A model generated the notes under the pieces. The model was not told where the DNA came from and made no database searches. It was given only the letters and a program-made list of their open reading frames with translations. From Lachnospiraceae bacterium (GTDB taxonomy: Bacteria; Bacillota; Clostridia; Lachnospirales; Lachnospiraceae), in assembly GCA_009774175.1 (NCBI GenBank), contig VSNG01000039.1:1-20463 (forward strand): a DNA stretch of 20,463 nt. The letters run 5' to 3'. Positions 14,876-20,463 of this stretch are shown piece by piece. Position 1 is the first letter of the stretch; each line of letters starts with the position of its first letter. Both the position numbers and the translations under genes were made by a program.

Positions 14876-15304
14876 TTAAAATGTTAATGCTTCCGGTTTC
14901 TGTGCCGCATGCTTATGCTCAGGTCCTACATATACAAAAAGCTTCTTGTACATCTGACTGCCAAGAGGTCCCTTGGGAAGCATGCCCTTCACTGCGTGCT
15001 CCACAACTCTCTCGGGGTGCTTTTGCAGCATCTCTTTCAGAGTGGTTTCCTTCATACCACCCACATAATCGGAGTGATGATAGTAAATCTTCTGATCCAG
15101 CTTCTTACCTGTCACTTTCACCTTTTCCGCATTGACAACGATCACATAGTCGCCTGTGTCCATGTGGGGTGTAAAGATCGGCTTGTTCTTACCTCTCAAT
15201 ACCTTGGCAATCTCTGACGCCAAGCGTCCCAGTGTCATATCTGTCGCATCAACCACGTACCATTTTCTTTCGATCGTAGCCGGGCTCGCCATAAAAGTTT
15301 TCAT
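14876..15304 (-). CDS. rplM: 50S ribosomal protein L13 (uL13)
   Basis: A 142-residue early-assembly protein of the 50S subunit. Landmarks are KTFMASPATIERKWYVVDA, LGRLASEIAKVLRGKNKPIF, the MDTGDYVIVVNA core, YYHHSDYVGGMKE, and VKGMLPKGPLGSQMYKKLFVY. ATG 15304 is chosen because GGAGG lies 8 nt upstream; the open frame continues 13 codons further without another site. It is the first gene of the rplM-rpsI unit, with its own promoter and a leader of about 184 nt. Confidence 0.97.
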   Translation of the reverse strand: MKTFMASPATIERKWYVVDATDMTLGRLASEIAKVLRGKNKPIFTPHMDTGDYVIVVNAEKVKVTGKKLDQKIYYHHSDYVGGMKETTLKEMLQKHPERVVEHAVKGMLPKGPLGSQMYKKLFVYVGPEHKHAAQKPEALTF

Positions 15305-15488
15305 GAATATTACCTCCATAGTAACTGTCTGTGCCGTTTCCAAAGATCGTCGTGCAGATGTCCGGCCACACTCGTCATCCCTTCCGCGGCGTTTGTACTT
15401 CTCTCTTAATCGGGCAAGGCAGATTGCCTGCTCCTGTAAAATGTCTCACCGGGGCTTTGGTCAGACATTTATAAACAATTCGTCACAG
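15305..15488 (-). promoter_or_regulatory. long 5' leader of rplM, candidate autoregulatory RNA
   Basis: The predicted mRNA start near 15488 leaves about 184 nt before the rplM start. The leader can fold: TGTCT and AGACA arms enclose ACC/GGT, and GCAGGC pairs with GCCTTGC with one bulge. A ribosomal protein leader upstream of L13-S9 operons is known from Bacillus-type Firmicutes. I cannot confirm that this one is homologous. Confidence 0.45.
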
Positions 15489-15494
15489 TTAGAT

Positions 15495-15523
15495 ATTATA
15501 TTATACGCTTCCGCGTGTGTCAA
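15495..15523 (-). promoter_or_regulatory. perfect consensus promoter of rplM-rpsI
   Basis: Minus strand TTGACA (15523-15518), 17-bp spacer, TATAAT (15500-15495). Every position matches sigma-A consensus. It begins 8 bp after the truA stop, so r-protein expression is independent of the upstream operon. Confidence 0.88.
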
Positions 15524-15531
15524 CTGCTTTT

Positions 15532-16284
15532 TCATAAAAACTCGTATCCCACAAGGGTCAGCCCGCATGCCGGAGCCGTAGGCCCCGCCGCCTGTCTGTC
15601 GCAGACTTCCAGAATATCCTTCACCCGCTCCGGCGGTATCTGCCCCCTTCCAACCTCAATCAGCGTCCCCGCTATAATTCTTACCATATTATAGAGGAAC
15701 CCTCTGCCCGCCACCTGAATGACAATCTCCCTGCCGCCGGCCGCACCTTTTTCTTCCTTCACCTCTATACTGTCCAGCCGCCGCACCGTGGTTTTTGCCT
15801 GCGTGTCCACACTGCAAAAGCTTTTGAAATCATGTTCTCCCACAAGATACGCCGCTCCCCGGCGCATCAGTTCCGTATCCAAAGGCACATAAGTGAAATA
15901 CGCGTACAATCTTTTTACTGGCAGTGAAAAAGGCGCATTATAAATTCGGTACTCATAGGTCTTACGGCTTTCACAGCGCCTTGGATGAAATGTCCCATCC
16001 ACCTCTTTTGCGGCCTGAATCCGAATGTCTTCCGGGAGACCGCGGTTTAGCGCATAAGAAAATTTCTCCGCCGGAATGGAACTGTCCGTATCAAACACCG
16101 CAATATTACCTAATGCGTGTACCCCTGCGTCCGTGCGGCTGGCGCCGATCACCTCCACCCTTTCGCCCGTCAGTTCAAAAATACAGCGGTTCAGCACACC
16201 CTCTATGGTCTCCCTTCCAGACTGTATCTGCCATCCGCTATATGCAGTCCCGTCGTACGAAATGGTTAACATAATTCTTTTCAT
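15532..16284 (-). CDS. truA: tRNA pseudouridine(38-40) synthase TruA
   Basis: A 250-residue enzyme that converts uridines 38-40 of the anticodon arm to pseudouridine. The start MKRIMLTISYDGTAYSGWQIQ is typical, and the catalytic Asp52 lies in GASRTDAGVHA. Other landmarks are FHPRRCESRKTYEYRIYN, the GEHDFKSFCS motif and FLYNMVRIIAGTLIEVG near the C-terminus. ATG 16284 is used; a GTG at 16314 gives a longer but unlikely N-terminus. GGGAAG occurs 9 nt upstream. It follows ecfT by 52 bp in the same direction, as in many Firmicutes, and is probably the last gene of the ecf operon. No terminator separates it from rplM. Confidence 0.96.
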   Translation of the reverse strand: MKRIMLTISYDGTAYSGWQIQSGRETIEGVLNRCIFELTGERVEVIGASRTDAGVHALGNIAVFDTDSSIPAEKFSYALNRGLPEDIRIQAAKEVDGTFHPRRCESRKTYEYRIYNAPFSLPVKRLYAYFTYVPLDTELMRRGAAYLVGEHDFKSFCSVDTQAKTTVRRLDSIEVKEEKGAAGGREIVIQVAGRGFLYNMVRIIAGTLIEVGRGQIPPERVKDILEVCDRQAAGPTAPACGLTLVGYEFL

Positions 16285-16336
16285 CTTCCCGCACTTCCCA
16301 TCTGCCTGGAACACTTCGGCACAGGTCTTTCAAATC

Positions 16337-17137
16337 CTACAGCCATATCCGAATCGCCACACACCCTGCAAAATAGACTAACAATACACAGTAAGCAGCC
16401 CGATCCGCAGCATGGTAGCATAACGGCTTCATTTTCGTCCTGTGTTCCCCGCCCCGATAACATCTGGCCTCCATGGCCATAGCCAGATCATTGGCCCGTC
16501 GAAAAGCTGAAATAAACAAAGGCACCAGCAGAGGCACCATGGCTTTTGCCTTTTTGATCAGGTTTCCGCTCTCAAAATCCGCTCCTCTTGCAATCTGCGC
16601 CTTCATGATCTTGTCCGTCTCTTCCAGCAGAATCGGAATAAAGCGCAGGGCAATGGACATCATCATTGCTATCTCATGCACCGGCACCTTCACACATTTA
16701 AGTGGATTCATCAGCTTCTCCATACCATCCGTCAGACTGTTCGGAGTAGTCGTCAGCGTCATTAAGGAAGACCCTACAATCAAAAACGACAGGCGAACCG
16801 CCATCATTACGGCAGTCCGCAGTCCCTGCTTTGTAATCGTAAGCTTCCAGACTGAAACAAGGGGTTCTCCCGGCGTTAAAAACAGATTAAATACCACCGT
16901 AATCATCAAAATAAACACAATGGCCTTCATTCCCTTTACCATATAGTGAAAGGGCACCTTTGACAGTTTTATCATAAATGCCAGAAATATGGCCGCTGCC
17001 ACATAGCCAATCCAGCTGTCCACCACAAAAAGAGAAATGATAAAGCCTATTGTGGCCACCAGCTTTACTCTCGGGTCCAGTCTGTGAATGACGGAATCCG
17101 CCTGATAGTACTGGCCCAATGTAATATCTCGTAACAT
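16337..17137 (-). CDS. ecfT: ECF transporter transmembrane component EcfT
   Basis: A 266-residue membrane scaffold joining the two ATPases to exchangeable substrate-binding S proteins for vitamin or metal uptake. Several membrane segments in the N-terminal half (VATIGFIISLFVV; AIVFILMITVVFNLFL) and a helical cytoplasmic region carry the coupling motifs: ARG at 183-185 in KAQIARGADFE and EARCYRGG at 223-230. A last hydrophobic helix ends the protein. ATG 17137 has a strong AGGGGGG four to five bases upstream. It is 58 bp after ecfA2. The second motif reads ARCYRG rather than a plain ARG, as seen in many clostridial EcfT proteins. Confidence 0.95.
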   Translation of the reverse strand: MLRDITLGQYYQADSVIHRLDPRVKLVATIGFIISLFVVDSWIGYVAAAIFLAFMIKLSKVPFHYMVKGMKAIVFILMITVVFNLFLTPGEPLVSVWKLTITKQGLRTAVMMAVRLSFLIVGSSLMTLTTTPNSLTDGMEKLMNPLKCVKVPVHEIAMMMSIALRFIPILLEETDKIMKAQIARGADFESGNLIKKAKAMVPLLVPLFISAFRRANDLAMAMEARCYRGGEHRTKMKPLCYHAADRAAYCVLLVYFAGCVAIRIWL

Positions 17138-17195
17138 TTTTCCCCCCTGACTGGGCTTCTCCATGCACCGCCTTTGCGGTCAGCATTTCCTGCCA

Positions 17196-18050
17196 CTAAA
17201 CAGTTCTGTGCAAAACTCTCAGTATCTCCTGTTTTGCCTCCGCAATGGTGGTAACGGAAGTATCTACTGGCATTCCCTTCCCGGCAAGAGCCTGCATAAT
17301 ATAAGTCACCTGAGGCGCCGCAAGTCCTACCTTCTCCAATTCCCTGTAATGCTTAAATACTTCGGCAGGCGCATCGTCGTATAAAACGCTCCCCTGATTC
17401 ATGACGATAATCCGCTCCACATACTTGGCCACATCTTCCATACTGTGGGAAACAAGAATCACTGTAATGCCCGTTTCCTCTTTCAGCTTTGCAATCTGAT
17501 CCAGTATCTCATCCCGTCCCTTCGGATCCAGCCCTGCCGTCGGTTCGTCCAGAATCAGTATCTCCGGCTTCATGGCGAGTACGCCCGCGATTGCCACCCT
17601 GCGTTTTTGTCCGCCGGAAAGGTCAAAAGGCGACTGATAAAAAAACTCATCCTCCAGTCCCACCTGTTTGAGGGCCGCATATGCGCGAAGCTCCGTCTCC
17701 TTCTGGGAAAGTCCCAGATTTTTCGGCCCGAAGCACACATCCTTAAACACATCTATCTCGAAAAGCTGGTGTTCCGGATACTGAAAGACCAGCCCTACCT
17801 TGCTGCGCAGCCGCTTCTTATCATAATCTTTATCATGAATATCCTCACCATTATAATAGATCGCTCCGCCTGTAGGCTGCATCAGCCCGTTCAAATGCTG
17901 CACCAGAGTGGACTTTCCTGAACCGGTATGCCCGATCAGACCGATAAACTGTCCGTCGGGAATCACCAGATTCACGTCCTTTAAGGCATGTACCGCCAGG
18001 GCAGTATCCTCTCCGTATACATAATTTACATGATCCAATATTAACGACAT
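17196..18050 (-). CDS. ecfA2: ECF transporter ATPase EcfA2
   Basis: A 284-residue ATP-binding subunit of the energy-coupling factor module. Walker A GHTGSGKST is at 40-48, the Q-loop at VFQYPEHQLFE (88-98), signature LSGGQ at 144-148, Walker B ILILDEP with Asp168/Glu169, and the switch histidine in VSHSMED. GHTGSGKST with the LNGL that follows is the EcfA2 pattern. Its start codon lies inside the end of ecfA1 (10-bp overlap), with GGAGG 10 nt upstream. The two ATPases form a heterodimer that drives EcfT. All catalytic motifs are intact. Confidence 0.95.
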   Translation of the reverse strand: MSLILDHVNYVYGEDTALAVHALKDVNLVIPDGQFIGLIGHTGSGKSTLVQHLNGLMQPTGGAIYYNGEDIHDKDYDKKRLRSKVGLVFQYPEHQLFEIDVFKDVCFGPKNLGLSQKETELRAYAALKQVGLEDEFFYQSPFDLSGGQKRRVAIAGVLAMKPEILILDEPTAGLDPKGRDEILDQIAKLKEETGITVILVSHSMEDVAKYVERIIVMNQGSVLYDDAPAEVFKHYRELEKVGLAAPQVTYIMQALAGKGMPVDTSVTTIAEAKQEILRVLHRTV

Positions 18051-18892
18051 CTGCTAAGAGCCTCCACAAATTCCTCTATGGTTAAAATCCCTTCCGGCAG
18101 CTTCAAGCCTTCCTCCCTCAGTTCATGGGCTAAAAGCGTTACCTGCGGTACATCCAGCCGCAGCTTTCTAAGCTCTTCCACTCTGGAAAAGATCTCCCTC
18201 GGCGATCCCTTCATGGCAACATGTCCCTGATCCATGACAAAGACCTGATCCGCGTGAATAATTTCTTCCATATAATGTGTGATGAGCACCACGGTAATTC
18301 CTTCCACATCATTTAAGGCTCTCACCGCCCGTATCACTTCTTTCCTGCCGTTGGGATCAAGCATGGCCGTCGGCTCGTCCAGAATAATACATTTCGGATG
18401 CATGGCGATAACGCCCGCAATGGAAACCCGTTGTTTTTGTCCGCCGGAAAGCTTGTTGGGAGAATGCTTTCGATATTCGTACATTCCCACCGCTTTCAGG
18501 CTTTCTTCCACGCGCTCCCAGATTTCCCGTGTAGGAACACCCATGTTTTCAGGGCCAAAACCCACGTCCTCCTCAACCACCTGTCCGATGATCTGATTAT
18601 CCGGGTTCTGGAATACCATGCCCGCCTCCTGTCGGATATCCCACAGATGCGCTTCATCCTGCGTATCCATACCGTCTACCCAGACTGTTCCCTCAGTCGG
18701 ATAGAGAATCGCGTTGATATGCTTTGCAAGCGTGGACTTCCCCGATCCGTTATGCCCCAAAATGGCAATAAAACTACCCTGCTTGACATCCAGATCCACT
18801 TCATCTACCGCGCGGGTAATTCCCTCCACATTTCCTTCCTCGTCCCTGCGGATATATTCAAATGTCAGCTTGTCCGTTTTTATAATTCCCAT
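18041..18892 (-). CDS. ecfA1: ECF transporter ATPase EcfA1
   Basis: A 283-residue partner ATPase of EcfA2. Walker A GHNGSGKST is at 46-54, the Q-loop at VFQNPDNQIIG (93-103), signature LSGGQ at 148-152, Walker B CIILDEP with Asp172/Glu173, and the switch histidine in ITHYMEE. The FQNPDNQ form and GHNGSGKST mark EcfA1. ATG 18892 is preferred since AAGGAA lies 8 nt upstream; the frame extends 12 codons further without a site. It is the first gene of ecfA1-ecfA2-ecfT-truA. No substrate-binding S protein is encoded here, so this is a stand-alone (group II) module serving S components elsewhere in the genome. Confidence 0.95.
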   Translation of the reverse strand: MGIIKTDKLTFEYIRRDEEGNVEGITRAVDEVDLDVKQGSFIAILGHNGSGKSTLAKHINAILYPTEGTVWVDGMDTQDEAHLWDIRQEAGMVFQNPDNQIIGQVVEEDVGFGPENMGVPTREIWERVEESLKAVGMYEYRKHSPNKLSGGQKQRVSIAGVIAMHPKCIILDEPTAMLDPNGRKEVIRAVRALNDVEGITVVLITHYMEEIIHADQVFVMDQGHVAMKGSPREIFSRVEELRKLRLDVPQVTLLAHELREEGLKLPEGILTIEEFVEALSRCR

Positions 18893-18956
18893 GTACGTTT
18901 CCTTCGCTCCCCTGAAATCTCCGCCCAATGGGCAGTTTCCGATTTCACCTTCGCCT

Positions 18957-18985
18957 ATTGTACTAAATTATGGATGAAAATACAA
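18957..18985 (-). promoter_or_regulatory. probable promoter of the ecfA1 operon
   Basis: Minus strand TTGTAT (18985-18980), 17-bp spacer, TACAAT (18962-18957), about 65 bp upstream of ecfA1. Confidence 0.55.
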
Positions 18986-19007
18986 GTTACTATAACTTTC
19001 CGGTTTA

Positions 19008-19016
19008 TGATATAAT
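19008..19016 (+). promoter_or_regulatory. extended -10 promoter of the M15 peptidase gene
   Basis: TGATATAAT (TG-n-TATAAT) on the plus strand with only a weak -35, as usual for extended -10 promoters. It lies downstream of the longest possible start (18970), which rules that start out. Confidence 0.65.
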
Positions 19017-19017
19017 A

Positions 19018-19070
19018 GCCGCAGAGGAAAAGGAAGCGGAGGCGAAGCCGACATTTACTTTTCCTGCGGC
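19018..19070 (+). repeat. bulged inverted repeat in the leader of the M15 gene
   Basis: GCCGCA (19018-19023) with TGCGGC (19065-19070), then GGAAAAG (19026-19032) with CTTTTCC (19058-19064): 13 pairs with a 2-nt bulge. A small GGC-GAA-GCC hairpin lies inside. It begins at or just before the predicted transcription start and ends 25 bp before the start codon. Confidence 0.6.
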
Positions 19071-19095
19071 AATAAAAATGAAAGGAAATAACGCA

Positions 19096-20082
19096 ATGTC
19101 CGATATAAGAGCCCTGATAAGGCAGGCAGTCAAGCCTTCTCTGTTACTGCTCACCTTTATTTTAATCTGTGCCTTTCTGGCACGCTACCTGACAAGGCAG
19201 GAAACCCTGCTTGACTATGCAAGGGAAAATCCTGAACTGGCTTACGGCGCTGAGCCCGCCCCGACTCCGGCAAAATCCCTTGAAAATACGTCGACCAAAC
19301 CGGACAATTCCTCTCTGTCAGAAATGACACAATCGTCAGTGTCTTCCGAAAACAATGAAATTTCCGATGATACCACAAGCGTCAGCCCTGTCACTCCTGA
19401 CAAGACTTCCTCATATGCTGAAAGTGAAAGCAAAAAAACAGAGGTCTCTGAGCCTATGCCCACTTCTTCGGATCGCATTACCTATGAGGACGGTTTTTAT
19501 TACGAACCACTAACTGATTCAGTCAAAGAAAGAATTACAGGAATTTCCTACCCTGAAAGCGGCTGTACAGTTCCTTATGAGGATCTGGCTTACGTCGGGC
19601 TTCTCTATTTTGACTTTAATGGTCAAGAACAAACCGGCGAGCTGATCTGCAATCAGGCTGTTGCACAGGATATGGTGGAAATTTTCTATGAACTATATCG
19701 AAATGAATACCAGCTTGAGCGCGTACGCCTTATAGACGAATACGGCGGCGACGACACCGCCTCCATGGCAGACAACAATACCTCCTGCTTTAATTACAGA
19801 GTAGTGGATGGCACCACCAGGCTTTCAAAGCACGCATACGGCCTTGCCATTGATATTAACCCTTACTATAACCCTTATGTGGTCTTTAACAAAAACGGCG
19901 ACGGAAGTACTTATATTTCCCCTCCTGGCAGTGAAGTGTATGCTGACCGCAGCCAGAGCTTCGCCTACAAAATTGATGAAACCGATCTGTGCTACCGCCT
20001 TTTCACCGAACACGGCTTCACCTGGGGCGGTAACTGGAATTCCACTAAGGACTATCAGCATTTTCAGAAGACGCTTGACTGA
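19096..20082 (+). CDS. membrane-anchored M15 family metallopeptidase (D-Ala-D-Ala carboxypeptidase/endopeptidase type)
   Basis: A 328-residue protein. Residues 14-30 are a signal anchor (PSLLLLTFILICAFLA), and 50-128 are a Ser/Thr/Glu/Pro-rich linker likely to span part of the wall. The C-terminal half is an M15 domain: zinc ligands His246 and Asp253 in SKHAYGLAIDINPYYNP, and Asp319/His322 in KDYQHFQ, all present. The sequence around SKHAYGLAIDIN fits the M15_4 (CwlK/endolysin-like) branch, so L-Ala-D-Glu endopeptidase activity is as likely as D,D-carboxypeptidase activity. ATG 19096 has AAGGAA upstream and lies after the promoter; earlier starts (18970, 19078) do not. It is divergent from ecfA1 and stands alone. 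Confidence 0.9.
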   Translation: MSDIRALIRQAVKPSLLLLTFILICAFLARYLTRQETLLDYARENPELAYGAEPAPTPAKSLENTSTKPDNSSLSEMTQSSVSSENNEISDDTTSVSPVTPDKTSSYAESESKKTEVSEPMPTSSDRITYEDGFYYEPLTDSVKERITGISYPESGCTVPYEDLAYVGLLYFDFNGQEQTGELICNQAVAQDMVEIFYELYRNEYQLERVRLIDEYGGDDTASMADNNTSCFNYRVVDGTTRLSKHAYGLAIDINPYYNPYVVFNKNGDGSTYISPPGSEVYADRSQSFAYKIDETDLCYRLFTEHGFTWGGNWNSTKDYQHFQKTLD

Positions 20083-20111
20083 TCTTTACCCACAATTTCT
20101 CTATGAATATA

Positions 20112-20147
20112 AATATACATGGGAGCAGTACTGCTCCCATGTATATT
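20112..20147. terminator. 36-bp perfect palindrome between convergent genes
   Basis: Eighteen-base arms meet at the centre AGTACT with no loop; the arm reads AATATACATGGGAGCAGT. It lies 29 bp after the M15 stop and overlaps the stop codon of the coiled-coil gene on the other strand. It is a likely bidirectional transcription end, although neither side has a strong T-run. Confidence 0.6.
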
Positions 20148-20463
20148 ACGATATCCTTTGCAATTTCTCGCTATGATCGGACACCACTCTTTTTAATAGG
20201 TCGATATCCGTAAATGCCCCGTCCATTCTCTCTGAAGATGCCAAATAGCGATTACATGTTGACAAATAGCATTCTTCAATCGTATTCAGTCTGGGAATCA
20301 CATTGTTTTCCAGTAAGTCAACCTCAATCTTCATAAGCCGCCCCTCTGTAGATTCCATTCTGGTTTCCAGTCTTTCGAGCCGCTCGTCTACTCTCTGGAA
20401 TTGCTTATCTATTCTCTGGAATCTCTCGTCTACTTTCTGGAATTGCTTATCTATTCTCTGGAA
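20146..20463 (-). CDS. heptad-repeat coiled-coil protein, 5' end outside the window
   Basis: The frame is open from the right edge to TAA at 20148-20146, giving 105 residues. The visible N-terminal part is a clean series of 7-residue units: FQRIDKQ, FQKVDER, FQRIDKQ, FQRVDER, LERLETR, MESTEGR, with hydrophobic residues at heptad positions as in a coiled coil. The C-terminal part (VDLLENNVIPRLNTIEECYLS, then DIDLLKRVVSDHSEKLQRIS) is also helical. Such proteins are common in Lachnospiraceae and of unknown function. An internal ATG at 20358 would miss most repeats, and the true start must lie upstream of the window. No membrane segment is visible. Confidence 0.75.
   Translation of the reverse strand, partial: FQRIDKQFQKVDERFQRIDKQFQRVDERLERLETRMESTEGRLMKIEVDLLENNVIPRLNTIEECYLSTCNRYLASSERMDGAFTDIDLLKRVVSDHSEKLQRIS
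20397..20463. repeat. 21-bp units in tandem, 42-bp exact period
   Basis: The unit at 20397-20417 recurs exactly at 20439-20459, with a diverged unit (20418-20438) between; the next copy begins at 20460 and runs off the edge. Each unit codes for one heptad of the coiled coil. Confidence 0.8.

Noticed and set aside
18970..19095. 42-residue N-terminal extension of the M15 protein
   Set aside because: The promoter -10 lies inside this stretch and the only ribosome binding site is before 19096.
20397..20463. CRISPR array at the right edge
   Set aside because: Repeats are contiguous 21-bp coding units without spacers and keep an open coiled-coil frame.

Overview
The window looks like a chromosomal segment of a Clostridia bacterium, most likely Lachnospiraceae, of intermediate GC. 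The evidence is the ecfA1-ecfA2-ecfT-truA-rplM-rpsI order, long-form HPF, strong AGGAGG-type ribosome binding sites, near-consensus sigma-A promoters and many Firmicutes-type families (YitT, DUF1576, GtrA fusion). The species cannot be named from sequence alone.

Left edge (1 to about 2040): the terminal part of an integrated mobile element. It holds the 3' end of an unidentified gene, a candidate 100-nt structured RNA on the minus strand with a consensus promoter and terminator, and a 519-aa large serine recombinase. The element stops inside an M23 (LytM-type) peptidase gene (2038-2712, minus). That gene keeps its membrane anchor and first zinc motif but loses the rest of the catalytic domain, so the chromosome/element junction is visible here.

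Middle (2882 to 14153): a plus-strand pair of a DUF1576-type membrane protein and an unknown 115-aa protein. It converges on a minus-strand pair made of a large GT-C-like membrane protein and a GT2-GtrA fusion, probably a lipid-linked sugar transfer module. Upstream of these lie hpf (ribosome hibernation), a secreted SH3b-SH3b-NlpC/P60 wall hydrolase with a WalR-like box in its leader, and trxB. Divergent from trxB is an SDR enzyme resembling EF-P 5-aminopentanone reductase; the two share a palindrome between them. A translationally coupled YitT-MATE pair follows.

Right (14154 to 20463): a two-tRNA operon, Ala(CGC) then Val(CAC). Next, reading leftward, is the conserved ecfA1-ecfA2-ecfT-truA cluster followed by rplM-rpsI, which has its own perfect promoter and a long 5' leader. 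Divergent from ecfA1 is a membrane-anchored M15 peptidase. A 36-bp perfect palindrome separates it from a heptad-repeat coiled-coil protein cut by the right edge.

Themes: translation (two r-proteins, two tRNAs, truA, hpf, possible EF-P modification), cell-wall hydrolysis (M23 remnant, NlpC/P60, M15), vitamin import energising module, and one mobile element. The most interesting places are the candidate RNA at 158-258 and the recombinase-interrupted M23 gene.
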